In this document: positions 25,468 through 34,824 of the stretch, in pieces | Layout of the letters: the number at the start of each line of letters is the position of its first letter | How positions within the stretch are numbered: position 1 is the stretch's first letter | Assembly: GCA_902776955.1 (NCBI GenBank) | Contig: CACYSG010000001.1 | Coordinates: 1-64,000, forward strand | Length of the DNA: 64,000 bases | Source of the DNA: an uncultured Bacteroidales bacterium | GTDB taxonomy: Bacteria > Bacteroidota > Bacteroidia > Bacteroidales > Muribaculaceae | Reading direction: 5' to 3' | Made by a program: the position numbers and the translations under genes | The notes under the pieces: generated by a model | Seen by the model: the letters and a program-made list of their open reading frames with translations, nothing else | What the model was told of the DNA's origin: nothing | Databases searched by the model: none

Positions 25468-25471
25468 TAAT

Positions 25472-25900
25472 ATGGGTAACACAACTATAATCATCACGCT
25501 GTTGGCAAGCTTTTTGCTTGTTGGCGGTTGTAATTCATCACGGCCCGAACAGCAGGCCACAGTCAATCAACACATGATAAAGCGTCCACATGTAAACATC
25601 AACGACAGCATCGAGCGCCGCACAGTGCCCGACGATAGTCTGCCGCCACTGCCCGATATCGAGGACGAGACCTTCGCCCCGCGAACGCTCATCATCTCCT
25701 ATGATACCGAAACAGGAACCGCAGCCCTTGATGAAGCCATCAAGGACTACGGTGCCGAAATTGTTTACCGTTACGAGAACATTCACGCTGTCGCCATCTG
25801 CATCCCCGAGGGGAAGGACATCCACGAAGCCATTACCCACTTCGGCAAGGTCCAGGGCGTCACAGCCGTCAATCGCGACCGCAAGGTTCGACTGATGTAA
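25472..25900 (+). CDS. Small lipoprotein with I9/propeptide-like C-terminus
   Basis: 142 aa from the ATG at 25472; an earlier in-frame ATG at 25367 lies inside the dyad element and is rejected. A lipoprotein signal ends LLVGGC, with Cys19 as the lipidated residue. The C-terminal 70 residues (TLIISYDTETGTAALDEAIK, then YENIHAVAICIP, VQGVTAVNRDRKVRLM) have the beta-alpha-beta-beta-alpha-beta order of subtilisin propeptides/inhibitor I9. A role as a periplasmic protease inhibitor is an inference from fold pattern only. Confidence 0.75.
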   Translation: MGNTTIIITLLASFLLVGGCNSSRPEQQATVNQHMIKRPHVNINDSIERRTVPDDSLPPLPDIEDETFAPRTLIISYDTETGTAALDEAIKDYGAEIVYRYENIHAVAICIPEGKDIHEAITHFGKVQGVTAVNRDRKVRLM

Positions 25901-25905
25901 GTGCC

Positions 25906-27042
25906 TTACTCCTTGTCGTGGACGGCGCGAATCGAGAAGTGTAATGCTCTCAGATCGTAGTCGAACATGTACTTGCCCGTCAAGTCTCCCTCGCTGGAAT
26001 TGCATTTGAACAACCACGCCGTTCTTACCGAACTGTCGAAGCCGTAGCTGTGGGTATCGGCATAGTGGTAGTTATGGCAGATGCTTGAGGTCCAGTAATA
26101 CCCGATTTCATTGGTCTTGTAGGGACCCGCATGGAAGCGGTTGGAAATGTCGTCGCCATAGTATCCCGCTAGCTTGATGATGATGCTGTTGCCGTTGGGA
26201 CCGATGACCTCATACCACTTGATGTCTCCACGGTTGCACAAAATCCACTGGCATTGCTCGCACAATTCCTTTGCCTCGGCAAGGGTCGGCAGGCGCCATC
26301 CGTCACCCCAGTTGGCCGTCACGACGTCCAGCTCTGTACCACTGATGTCTTCAGGCGGCATGTTGCCACCATAGTTTGGGGTGTCCCACGAGTAAGTGTT
26401 GGTTTCCCTGTCCAAAGTGATGCCGTCGCCCGACCATAGCTTGCCTGTGGGGTCGCCCCACGCATAGTGACCGCCAAAGTCGTCAACGGCTTGTGCGCCC
26501 AGGTTACAGTTGGCCCACAGCACCGACAGACCGAGGTCCACGCCCTCTAGAATCTTCGGTTTCTCCAAGTTTCCGTTACCCGAATTGTCCGGCGGATTCT
26601 CCTTGATCATCCAGAAGTGATACGTCTTTAAGGTATAACTGTCCATGGCAATGCCGTTCACCAACCTCGAGCGGATAATCTTCACAAAGCACACCGTGTT
26701 ACCTTTCTCGTCAGCATAGGCCGTAGCATAGTCATTATAAATGTCGTCACAAGCCCTGATGGCCGCAGCATCATTGACCGCACGTGTGTTGTGCTCCGAT
26801 GTGGCCGTCGACAATGCATATTTCATGTTGGAGATGGTCCGCGACATGATGTCAAATTCTCCATCGGGCATGGTCCCCTGGCTCTCATCCCCCTCCCACA
26901 GGGTAATGGGAACCTGAGACTGGATGGTCATATAGTAACCATAGACGTTGTCGTCCTCGTTTTCCTTGTCACCACACGACGCGAATGTCACCATGACTAG
27001 GGCGATGACAAAAAGCCCTAAAAAGCACTTGATGCGTCTCAT
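25906..27042 (-). CDS. Lipoprotein with FISUMP/DUF1566-like domain
   Basis: 378 aa. Signal peptide with lipobox VTFASC (Cys at about 23). The N-terminal half is a variable exported region. The C-terminal half (about 165-378) begins GVDLGLSVLWANCNLGA and contains WGDGWRLPTLAEAKEL and YYWTSS, ending FSIRAVHDKE, typical of the repeated secreted proteins of Prevotella and Fibrobacter (major paralogous domain). Probably surface-exposed; function unknown. It converges on the preceding lipoprotein gene with a 5-bp gap. Confidence 0.82.
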   Translation of the reverse strand: MRRIKCFLGLFVIALVMVTFASCGDKENEDDNVYGYYMTIQSQVPITLWEGDESQGTMPDGEFDIMSRTISNMKYALSTATSEHNTRAVNDAAAIRACDDIYNDYATAYADEKGNTVCFVKIIRSRLVNGIAMDSYTLKTYHFWMIKENPPDNSGNGNLEKPKILEGVDLGLSVLWANCNLGAQAVDDFGGHYAWGDPTGKLWSGDGITLDRETNTYSWDTPNYGGNMPPEDISGTELDVVTANWGDGWRLPTLAEAKELCEQCQWILCNRGDIKWYEVIGPNGNSIIIKLAGYYGDDISNRFHAGPYKTNEIGYYWTSSICHNYHYADTHSYGFDSSVRTAWLFKCNSSEGDLTGKYMFDYDLRALHFSIRAVHDKE

Positions 27043-27177
27043 AACGTAATCGTTTTTAAGGGTTAAAGAAGAATCAATAATAAAAATTCATTCTATTTAA
27101 TAATTATTAGACTATTTTTCAACTAAAAAGTTTAATCCCCCCAAATAAATCCCCCCGTCCTGCCTCCGCCTCCCCCG

Positions 27178-27420
27178 TGCCGCCAGTTCAGTACGCAACG
27201 ATGCCATCGCTGCCCCCCCGTCCCCCCGCCGTCCCGCCACCCCCGCTCTGCCACCCCTGCTGTCCCGTGGGCGGCGGCTCTGCCGCCGTCTCCCGTTCTT
27301 TCCGTTCTTTCCGTTATCTCCGTTCCCTCCGTTTTCTCCGTTTTCTCCGTTCTCTCCGTTCTTTCCGTGCCGCCTCCCCCGTGCCGCTTGTTCAGTATGC
27401 AGCGATGCCATCGCTGCCCC
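27178..27420 (+). repeat. Family A/C composite repeat
   Basis: A variant palindrome CAACGATGCCATCGCTG (about 27196-27212), the hairpin CGGCGGC-TCT-GCCGCCG (27272-27288), a 9-nt array (TCCGTTCTT, TCCGTTATC, TCCGTTTTC; 27292-27370), and a second, perfect palindrome CAGCGATGCCATCGCTG (27400-27416). The gap 27043-27629 otherwise holds only AT-rich promoter DNA. Confidence 0.9.
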
Positions 27421-27584
27421 CCGCATCCCGTAAATTCCATGCGATTTCCCCTCCTCCCACCATTGTAAAGAACTTAGATTTTCACAAGCCATCATTCTCA
27501 CTAATTCCCTCACAACCACCACTTTACCCCTTCAATAAAGTTTGATTTTTCTTTGAGGGCCTTAACTATCATATATTAATGTAT

Positions 27585-27592
27585 TAATTTTG
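27585..27592 (+). promoter_or_regulatory. -7 box for the 1298-aa secreted protein gene
   Basis: TAATTTTG matches TAnnTTTG, about 38-44 bp before the possible ATGs at 27630 and 27636. Confidence 0.5.
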
Positions 27593-27629
27593 TGACAAAT
27601 AGCTTAATACAATTAACTGTAAAAATTCT

Positions 27630-30600
27630 GTGACAATGAAGAGATTTTCCACTTTAATCAGTCTTGCTGCTGCGGTGCTGCTCATGGCCACCAGCAGCAC
27701 TGTTTGGGCACAGGATGCCCTGCCCATTACGGCAGCGGCTCCGCAAGTGACCCAAAACTTTGACGGCATGTGGGATGCCGCTACTGGTGCGGCTACCCTC
27801 AACATGCCGCAGGGATGGCGTGTGGAGCGTCAGATGGGTGCTGCACGCACGCTGGGCGCTTTCTCCGGCGCATCGACCACGGTGATGTACACCGGCGGAA
27901 CGAGCCTGGCCAGCAACGCCTCCAACGGCACCTGGAACTTTGTTTCCAGCAGCAATCCCGGCGACTGCTCGGTGGGCGGCTTGTCCACCACGGTGAGCAA
28001 CGGCACGCGCTGCATCAACGTGATGACCTGCCTGCACAACGAGGGTGACGAGGCCATCACCAAGCTGACCCTGGGTTATGACATCGAGAAGTACCGCGAC
28101 GGCGACAACCCCGCGGGCTTTGCTGTGCAACTCTACGTGTCGACCGATGGTGTCACGTGGAACAATGCAGGTGACGACTTCTACACCTATTTCGGTCCCG
28201 ATGCAGCTACCCAGGGCGCTGCCGTGGTTCCCATCAGCACTACGGGCATCACGGGCAAGCAGCTCATGGTGGACCTGGCAGCCGGCGGTGACCTGTACCT
28301 GGCCTGGAACATCAGTGTGGCCAGTGGCAGCAGCCCCAACAAGGCGATGGGCCTGTCGATCGACAATGTGGTGATTGACGCCACCTTCGCTTCTCAGGAT
28401 CAGGCCTGCTACATCTATGTCGAGGACGTGACCAAGTGGAGCGCTCTGTATATGGCCGATGGTGCAGCCGAGGCTGCAGCCGCATCGAGCAGCGCCGTGG
28501 TCAACGGTGTGACCTACAAGGTATGGGAAATCGCCATGGACGGTGCCGAGCACACGCTCACTTTCACCGACAACAACGGCAACAGCGTGACCACCACCGT
28601 CAACGCCGACAGTGACCATTACCTCTGCCTGACTGCCGACGAGGCTACCGAAATCGCCGACCCCCAGAACTATGACGGCTACGTTGACCCCACGCGTCCC
28701 CCGTTCGTCGCTTCGGGCATCTTCCTGCGCGGCGAGGTGAACAGCTGGGGCGCTGTGACCGACTGGGAGTTCAGCGACGAGGGCAACGGTACCTATGTGC
28801 TCTATGACAAGTCGCTGAGCGGACAGTTCAAGGTCGCCGACTCGGGCTGGACCAGCGCCTGCAACTACGGCAGCAATGGCACCAGTGTGCAGATGGGCGT
28901 GCCTTACAGCCTCGTGCTGGGCACCAACGACAACATCTCGTGTGGCGGCAACTCCTACGTGTGCAAGCGCATTGTCCTCACAATCAACAATGGTGCGGCT
29001 ACGCTGCTCCTCGAGAGCGACGATGACGACACGGGCCTGACAGCCGTCTATGTCATCGGCGACAACAACGGATGGAACTACATGGACGCTTCGGGCAAAC
29101 TCGACCTCGTCGAAGGCAAGACCTTCAAGGGTCAGGTGACCATGCCCGCTGTGGGCGACGGCTATAGCCACTGGCGCATCTATCAGCGCCTGGGTATGGG
29201 CGGCGTCTGGGGTGCCGAGGCCGACCTCACTGGCGACAACACCAGCGGCACGCTCATCAAGGGCGCTACTGGCAAGGTATCGACCGCTCCGGGCACCTAT
29301 GACGTGACCTTCAACCTTGAGACGGGCGAGTACAGCCTCGTGCTGGCTGCTTCTACGCCCACCTCGATGACGCTGCAACCCGCCAACGTGGTGCTCGTTC
29401 CCGAGCTCCCCGAGCAGGTGAAGGTGCTCTCGCTGAACAACAGTCTCATCTATTATAATGATCAGGACGCTGTGTTCAATGGCATCGCCGCAGCAATGGG
29501 CAAGGATGCCTACTGGACCAAGCACACCCTGCTGGGCAAGTCGCTCAAGGCCCATTGGGAAGAGGGCGACGGCGTGGCCGAGGACGGTAACCCCGGTGCC
29601 AAGATGCTCGTGCGCAGCGAGGCTTGGAGCCACATCATCCTGCAGGAGCAGAGTTCGCTGCCCCGCACCGATATCGAGACCTTCCGCGCCAATGTGAAGC
29701 GCTGGGTGGACTACATCCGCGAGTATTGCCCCAACCCCAACGCCATCATCATCTTGCCCGTCAACTGGGCTTACAGTGGCGACTGGGAGAACTACACCGC
29801 CTTTAACGCGACGTTCATCAAGAACTACCAGGATGTGGCCCTTGACCTGGGCGTGACGCTCTGTCCTGTTGGCCTGGCCTACCAGGAAGTCTTTGACCTG
29901 GAGGGCAGCGCAGGTACCCTCTCCTGGTTCCTCGACGACCGCCATCCCACCCTCAAGGCTACCTATATGGCTGCCGCGATGGAGTATGGCCTCATCTACG
30001 GCGAGGATCCGGCTACGATCACTTGGGCTCCCGACGGCCTTAGCGCCAGCGATGCTGCTGCCATGCGTGGCTATGCTAGCCGTGTCTTGAACGGCTTCAC
30101 CAATTATGTGGACCATACCGCAGGAAAGGTTCACTACCAGGTGACCGTCCGCGACCAGTTCGGCATGGTGATTGATGCGCCCGAGCCCGTGGAGATGACC
30201 CTGAGCGGCGGTGGTGACATCGATGCCAACTTCATCTTCACCAGCAACGGCGAGAACGGTGACTACACCGTGACCGCTACGACCGGAAACTTCACCCAGA
30301 GCGCTAACGTTAAGGTTGCCAGCGCACTTACCGAGGTGGTGACCTATCCCGCCATCGAACTGAACGAGACCACGCTGAGCGCCGGACAGAACTTTGATAT
30401 CATGGGCGATGAGGCCACGGCTACGCTGCCCGCAGCTTGGCGCATCGACCGCATCCTCTCTGGCCCCCGCACCGTGGGACGCTATGACCTGGCCGACGAC
30501 CAGACGATGTGGAGTGGTGGCGTCAACCTGCCCAGCAATGCCAAGAACGGTACGTGGAACTTCGGTGACAATGCCGGCGACGACCGCGCACTGGGTGGCA

Positions 30601-31526
30601 TCTCGACAGGTGTTGCCGACGGCACCAGGTGCGTCAACGTGTACGCCCACCTGCTCAACACTGGCAACAAGGACATCGAGAACCTCAACATCACCTATAA
30701 CATCGAGAAGTACCGCAAGGGTAACAACAGCGCTGGCTTTGCCGTGCAGCTCTATTACTCCATCGACGGCCGCAACTGGACCAGCGCCGGCAACGACTTC
30801 TACACCTACTTCGCTCCAGACAGCGAGACGGCTGGCTATGAGAACGTCCCCGGTGAGACGGTTCCCGTGAGCGCCGAACTCGGCACCAAGATTTCGCGCG
30901 GCTGTGACCTGTACCTGGCTTGGAACATCAGCGTGGCCAGCGGCACCGCAGCTCAGGGCGCTATGGCACTGGGTATCGACGACTTCACCATCAGTGGCGA
31001 ACTGCCCAAGATTCCCGCTTCCCAGCACTACATCTTTGTTACCGACTTGACAGGATGGGATGCCCTCGGCCTCTATGCTTGGGGTGACAGCGAACTCTTC
31101 GGCGCATGGCCCGGCGAGGCAAGTGTCGGCGACTCGATTGTGGACGGCACAATCTACAAGGTGTTCCTGCTGGACACCAATGGCGGCTACTATCACCTGA
31201 TCTTCAACAACTGGAATAATGGCCTCCAGTTGCCTGACTATGACATCATTGCCGACCGTGACTACTTCTTCACCATCACCGACAGCGAGGTGATTGAGAA
31301 TCAGGCCACCGTCATCGAGAATGTCATGGACAGCACCCCTAAGATGAGGGTGATTGGCAAGGAAGTGACCTATCCCGGCGCGATCACCGTCTATAATGTC
31401 GGTGGTCAGGCTGTGGCAACCGGCCAGGATGCCGTGAGCCTGCAGCACCTGTCACGCGGCATCTACATCATGCAGGGCCGCAGCGGCAGCCATGTCGAGA
31501 TCATCAAAGTTGCCATCAATTCATAA
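27630..31526 (+). CDS. Large secreted protein: duplicated domain, DUF4886 (SGNH-like), CBM26-like module
   Basis: 1298 aa with a signal peptide ending VWAQ. Residues about 39-253 and 917-1118 are two copies of one beta-rich domain (shared GTWNF, TRCxNV, IEKYR, FAVQLYxSxDGxxW and DLYLAWNISVASG). Residues about 595-815 form a DUF4886 domain, an SGNH-hydrolase relative: the Ser of SLNNSLIYYND (about 603) and DDRHPT (about 768) are the likely catalytic Ser, Asp and His. Residues about 365-465 resemble a SusE/F-type module. About 1133-1225 (YAWGDSELFGAWPGE, IFNNWNNGLQLPD) resembles a CBM26 starch-binding module. The C-terminus (VYNVGGQAV to the end) resembles a type IX sorting domain. Likely a cell-surface carbohydrate esterase. 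Start could be 27636. Confidence 0.82.
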   Translation: MTMKRFSTLISLAAAVLLMATSSTVWAQDALPITAAAPQVTQNFDGMWDAATGAATLNMPQGWRVERQMGAARTLGAFSGASTTVMYTGGTSLASNASNGTWNFVSSSNPGDCSVGGLSTTVSNGTRCINVMTCLHNEGDEAITKLTLGYDIEKYRDGDNPAGFAVQLYVSTDGVTWNNAGDDFYTYFGPDAATQGAAVVPISTTGITGKQLMVDLAAGGDLYLAWNISVASGSSPNKAMGLSIDNVVIDATFASQDQACYIYVEDVTKWSALYMADGAAEAAAASSSAVVNGVTYKVWEIAMDGAEHTLTFTDNNGNSVTTTVNADSDHYLCLTADEATEIADPQNYDGYVDPTRPPFVASGIFLRGEVNSWGAVTDWEFSDEGNGTYVLYDKSLSGQFKVADSGWTSACNYGSNGTSVQMGVPYSLVLGTNDNISCGGNSYVCKRIVLTINNGAATLLLESDDDDTGLTAVYVIGDNNGWNYMDASGKLDLVEGKTFKGQVTMPAVGDGYSHWRIYQRLGMGGVWGAEADLTGDNTSGTLIKGATGKVSTAPGTYDVTFNLETGEYSLVLAASTPTSMTLQPANVVLVPELPEQVKVLSLNNSLIYYNDQDAVFNGIAAAMGKDAYWTKHTLLGKSLKAHWEEGDGVAEDGNPGAKMLVRSEAWSHIILQEQSSLPRTDIETFRANVKRWVDYIREYCPNPNAIIILPVNWAYSGDWENYTAFNATFIKNYQDVALDLGVTLCPVGLAYQEVFDLEGSAGTLSWFLDDRHPTLKATYMAAAMEYGLIYGEDPATITWAPDGLSASDAAAMRGYASRVLNGFTNYVDHTAGKVHYQVTVRDQFGMVIDAPEPVEMTLSGGGDIDANFIFTSNGENGDYTVTATTGNFTQSANVKVASALTEVVTYPAIELNETTLSAGQNFDIMGDEATATLPAAWRIDRILSGPRTVGRYDLADDQTMWSGGVNLPSNAKNGTWNFGDNAGDDRALGGISTGVADGTRCVNVYAHLLNTGNKDIENLNITYNIEKYRKGNNSAGFAVQLYYSIDGRNWTSAGNDFYTYFAPDSETAGYENVPGETVPVSAELGTKISRGCDLYLAWNISVASGTAAQGAMALGIDDFTISGELPKIPASQHYIFVTDLTGWDALGLYAWGDSELFGAWPGEASVGDSIVDGTIYKVFLLDTNGGYYHLIFNNWNNGLQLPDYDIIADRDYFFTITDSEVIENQATVIENVMDSTPKMRVIGKEVTYPGAITVYNVGGQAVATGQDAVSLQHLSRGIYIMQGRSGSHVEIIKVAINS

Positions 31527-31559
31527 CCACAGTTCATTTATTCGCCTCTCTCGATAACC

Positions 31560-31594
31560 GGCCGCAACCCCCAAAAAAGGTTGCGGCCATTTTT
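31560..31594 (+). terminator. Rho-independent terminator of the 1298-aa gene
   Basis: GGCCGCAACC (31560-31569) and GGTTGCGGCC (31579-31588) form a perfect 10-bp stem followed by ATTTTTAT, 34 bp after the stop codon. Confidence 0.88.
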
Positions 31595-31626
31595 ATCCCT
31601 CCTCCCAGCGTTCCCCGCCACTGTAG

Positions 31627-32010
31627 GGCCTCGCCTTGGCGTGGCCGCCACCCGTTCTATCCGTTCTATCCGTTATTTCCGTTTTCTCCGTTCTATCCGT
31701 TTTTTCCGCCTTTGCGGCCGCCCACAATAATCCTTCGCGCCTTCGCGCCTTTGCGTGGTGCCTCCCCGTTTTCTTCGTTATCTCCGCCTTTGCGGCCGCC
31801 CACAATAATCCTTCGCGCCTTCGCGCCTTTGCGTGGGGCCACCCGTTCTATCCGTTATCTCCGCCTTTGCGGCCGCCCACAATAATCCTTCGCGCCTTTG
31901 CGCCTTTGCGTGGGCTCCGTCCGCCGTTTTCTCCGTTTTCTCCGTTTTCTCCGCATTTGCGGCCGCCCAAAATAATCCTTCGCGCCTTCGCGCCTTTGCG
32001 TGGGGCCTCC
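31627..32010 (+). repeat. Family D tandem array with family B and C pieces
   Basis: Opens with GGCCTCGCCTTGGCGTGGCC (family B dyad, 31627-31646) and TCCGTTNTN units. Then four copies of a unit starting at 31705, 31783, 31860 and 31950 (spacings 78, 77 and 90 bp): CCGCCTTTGCGGCCGCCCA, an AATAATCCTT link, then CGCGCCTTCGCGCCTTTGCG and TGG. TCCGTTTTC-type 9-mers separate the units. All copies are on the + strand. Frames through it encode repetitive non-genes. Confidence 0.92.
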
Positions 32011-32067
32011 CCGTTTAAAATCCATGTCATAAAACTCTTTAATATTGTCCTAAAATGCGTTAATGGT

Positions 32068-32098
32068 TTGTGCGGTTGGGCAATTTGTCGTAATTTCG
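32068..32098 (+). promoter_or_regulatory. -33/-7 promoter of dus
   Basis: TTG at 32068-32070, 20 bp, then TAATTTCG at 32091-32098 (one mismatch to TAnnTTTG), 33 bp before the ATG. Confidence 0.5.
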
Positions 32099-32131
32099 CA
32101 CCAGTAAAACAAGTCATGACACAGTAACACG

Positions 32132-33157
32132 ATGAAAATCGGGAATATAGATTTAGGCGAGCGTCCGGTGATGTTAGCTCCTATGGAGGATGTCACCGAC
32201 CAGTCGTTCAGGCTCATCTGCCGTGAACAGGGCGCCGACATGGTCTACACCGAGTTTGTCAGCGCCGATGCGCTGGTACGCAGCATCGAGCGCTCCTTCC
32301 AGAAGATGGCGATTGCCCCCGGCGAACGCCCCGCCGCGATACAGATCTACGGCCGCTTCAAGGATGCCATGGTCGAGGCCGCGCGCATCGCAGCCGAAGC
32401 ACACCCCGATTTCATCGACATCAACTGGGGCTGTCCCGTCAAGAAAATCGCCGGCAAGGGCTCCGGTGCCGGCATGTTGCGCAACGTGCCACTGCTGCTC
32501 GAGATTACTCGTGCCGTGGTCGATGCCGTCAACCTGCCCGTCACCGTAAAGACCCGCCTGGGATGGGACCACGACAACAAAATCATCGTCGATCTGGCCG
32601 AGCAACTGCAGGACTGCGGCATCGCGGCACTGACCATCCACGGCCGTACACGCTCACAAATCTACAGCGGCGAGGCCGACTGGACCCTCATCGGTGAGGT
32701 GAAGAACAATCCGCGCATGACGATTCCCATCATCGGCAACGGCGACGTGACGACACCCCAACGGTTGAAGGAGTGTTACGACCGCTATGGAGTGGATGGC
32801 GTGATGGTGGGAAGAGCGAGCATCGGCGCCCCCTGGATATTCCGCGAGATGAAGCAGTACCTGCTCACCGGCGAGGAGCCCGTCATCTCCAACGAGGAGA
32901 AGATGGCGCTCATCCGCCGACAGATTGCCGAGAGCATCGACCGCATCGACGAGTACCGCGGCATCCTGCACATTCGCCGCCACCTGGCAGCAACCCCGTT
33001 ATTCAAGGGCATACGCAACTTCCGCCCCTTGCGCATCGCCATGCTCCAGGCCAATACACGTGCCGAGCTTGAATCCATCCTGGACCATATCGAAAAAGAT
33101 ATTTTGCCAAATATAGACAACTCCAATGAAGAGAACAATGAGACGATTGCTGATTAG
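32132..33157 (+). CDS. dusB: tRNA-dihydrouridine synthase
   Basis: FMN-dependent reduction of uridine to dihydrouridine in tRNA. LAPMEDVTDQSFR starts the TIM barrel. DINWGCPVKKIAGKGSGAGML holds the catalytic Cys101. TIHGRTRSQIYSG and IPIIGNGDVTTPQ bind FMN and phosphate. 341 aa with a C-terminal helical domain fits DusB-like enzymes; the precise Dus subgroup is tentative. The 3' end overlaps the next gene by 32 bp, so they are probably co-transcribed. Confidence 0.94.
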   Translation: MKIGNIDLGERPVMLAPMEDVTDQSFRLICREQGADMVYTEFVSADALVRSIERSFQKMAIAPGERPAAIQIYGRFKDAMVEAARIAAEAHPDFIDINWGCPVKKIAGKGSGAGMLRNVPLLLEITRAVVDAVNLPVTVKTRLGWDHDNKIIVDLAEQLQDCGIAALTIHGRTRSQIYSGEADWTLIGEVKNNPRMTIPIIGNGDVTTPQRLKECYDRYGVDGVMVGRASIGAPWIFREMKQYLLTGEEPVISNEEKMALIRRQIAESIDRIDEYRGILHIRRHLAATPLFKGIRNFRPLRIAMLQANTRAELESILDHIEKDILPNIDNSNEENNETIAD

Positions 33158-33845
33158 TATCTTGCTGCTGTGGGCGACGGCTCTGATGGCGACAGCCCAA
33201 CCGATGCGCCACGAGATCAAGGTGGGTAATTTCACACGCTTGGCACTGCTAGACGACATCAATGTCAATTATCGTTGTAATCCCGATTCGGCGGGAATGG
33301 TTATCGTGGTTTGTCCCAAGGAGACCATCGACAACTTTATTTTCACGCTTTCGGCTAACGGACGCTTGACCATACAGATCGAGGACACCTATGAGCGACA
33401 GGGCAACCTGCCCACACTCACGGTCTATTCGTCAACGCTCGACGAGGTGGAGAATTCCAGCGACAGCACACTGCGCATCTCGGGACTGCCCCGATTGAAG
33501 TCTTTCAAAGCCCGCCTCGTTGACAACGGCAAGATTATAGTACGGGATATTTTCGCCTCACAGCTCGAACTGCAGATCTTGAGCGGTAAGGGCAAGATCA
33601 TCGCTTCGGGCGGCTGTGACGACCTCTCTCTCAGGCTCGTGGGTACCGGAGAAGTGCAGGCCGACAACGTCCAGGCCACCACTGTCTCTTGCCGCATCAT
33701 GGGAACGGGAACGATAGGCTGCAACGTCAACGGTGGCGAACTCAAGGTGAGCGGCAGCGGCACCGGTAAAGTCTATTACAAGGGCACTCCCTCCAAGGTA
33801 ACCGTACGAAAACTCGGCACCATCAAAGCCATCCCCATGGAATAA
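33126..33845 (+). CDS. Exported GIN/DUF2807 domain protein
   Basis: 239 aa. A hydrophobic signal peptide (about 1-24, ending ATAQP) is followed by the GIN domain, a right-handed beta-helix-like repeat of short strands: NGRLTIQI, LRISGLPRLKSF, ARLVDNGKIIV, LSGKGKIIASG, LVGTGEVQADN, MGTGTIGCNVNGG, VSGSGTGKVYYKGTP. These are common periplasmic or surface proteins of Bacteroidota of unknown role. The start at 33126 overlaps dus; an internal start at 33138 is possible. Confidence 0.85.
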   Translation: MKRTMRRLLISILLLWATALMATAQPMRHEIKVGNFTRLALLDDINVNYRCNPDSAGMVIVVCPKETIDNFIFTLSANGRLTIQIEDTYERQGNLPTLTVYSSTLDEVENSSDSTLRISGLPRLKSFKARLVDNGKIIVRDIFASQLELQILSGKGKIIASGGCDDLSLRLVGTGEVQADNVQATTVSCRIMGTGTIGCNVNGGELKVSGSGTGKVYYKGTPSKVTVRKLGTIKAIPME

Positions 33846-33873
33846 CCCAATACGAGGAGAACCAATAAAAAAC

Positions 33874-33911
33874 AAGCGACTGTCATGGGGCTTAGCCCAC
33901 GGCAGTCGCTT
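33874..33911 (-). terminator. Terminator of the small secreted protein gene (minus)
   Basis: AAGCGACTG (33874-33882) pairs with CAGTCGCTT (33903-33911), and inner GGGC/GCCC pairs extend the stem. On the minus strand it is followed by GTTTTTTATT. It may also stop plus-strand transcripts from the GIN gene. Confidence 0.75.
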
Positions 33912-33964
33912 TAACGTGCGTTTGTATTAGTAGTCATTCACTCATTCTATAAAGACACTTAACT

Positions 33965-34339
33965 TCAGTTCCTAATCAGCAGGTATCTGTTCGAAATGTC
34001 ACCCAGGTTCTTGACCTTGACCGTGAAGTAGCCGCTCCTCTTGGGGGTCCAACTTACATAGCAGTCGTCGCCGTAGTCGATGTCAAAGTCCATCAGATTG
34101 TCGTTCTCGTCATATACGTAGACGTCCAGGTCGGTATCGCCGTCTCCGATTACGACTACCTCTGCTTCAACGCCGCGGGTGAAATACATGCGGTAGATGT
34201 CGGTGGTATTGGCCCTGACCACATCGGTGTGGCTTGTTACTGAATTGTCGCGGGCCTGAGCGTTGGCGGGTGCCTCAAGTGCATTAGCGGCCAGTGTTGC
34301 AAAAATCGCAATCATGCAAATGGTAATCATCTTCTTCAT
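33965..34339 (-). CDS. Small secreted PPC-like domain protein
   Basis: 124 aa: a signal peptide (about 1-25, with an NALEA or NAQA cleavage region) and one beta-sandwich domain (about 35-124) resembling bacterial pre-peptidase C-terminal domains: YRMYFTRGVEAEVVVIGDGD, TDLDVYVYDENDNLMDFD and YFTVKVKNLGDISNRYLLIRN. No catalytic part is attached. Likely a periplasmic or secreted binding protein; role unknown. Confidence 0.75.
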   Translation of the reverse strand: MKKMITICMIAIFATLAANALEAPANAQARDNSVTSHTDVVRANTTDIYRMYFTRGVEAEVVVIGDGDTDLDVYVYDENDNLMDFDIDYGDDCYVSWTPKRSGYFTVKVKNLGDISNRYLLIRN

Positions 34340-34550
34340 TGTCGTATGCCCTTAGTCCGTGTCGAGCGCAACTTCTATTGTTGTTATTGTTAAATTGATT
34401 TCTTAGTTGTTGAAACGCATTTGATGTGCGCCTCTACTGTAATTATGCAAATAGGGCAGCTTTTCTATCACCATCCCCAATTTTTTTTTGAAGCCCAAAT
34501 CAATCACCCCTCCCTCCACATTATATATACCCCATTAACAATATTAGTAA

Positions 34551-34714
34551 CAACTGTTCAGTACACAGCGATGCCATCGCTGTCCCCCGGCCGTCCCGTC
34601 CCCCCCCCGTTCTCCCCGTTTTTTCCGTCCCCTCCGTTCTTTCCGTTCTCTCCGTCCCGTCCCCCCAGCAATGTCGCCCCTGCTGTCCCGTGGGCGGCGG
34701 CACTGCCGCCGTCT
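34551..34714 (+). repeat. Family A/C composite repeat
   Basis: Palindrome CAGCGATGCCATCGCTG (34566-34582), then an array of TCCGTCCCC/TCCGTTCTT 9-mers (34608-34660), then the hairpin CGGCGGC-ACT-GCCGCCG (34695-34711). Here the array sits between the two dyads. The rest of the 34340-34824 gap shows no gene. Confidence 0.9.
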
Positions 34715-34824
34715 CCGCCACCGGGCATGATGTAGCGTAATTTTTCGAGGCCAGTGACAGATTGCCACCTGCTCCTGCGTCTATAGAACCAGATTCTCAT
34801 TAATTACAAACAACTTGAAAAACT

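Noticed and set aside
25367-25471. Upstream extension of the 142-aa lipoprotein
   Set aside because: It runs through the dyad element and would remove the lipoprotein signal from the N-terminus.
27654-31448. 1264-codon open frame antisense to the 1298-aa secreted protein gene
   Set aside because: The sense frame has a signal peptide, known domains and a terminator. The antisense frame is a by-product of GC-rich third positions; its His/Val/Leu/Asp-rich translation shows no domain.
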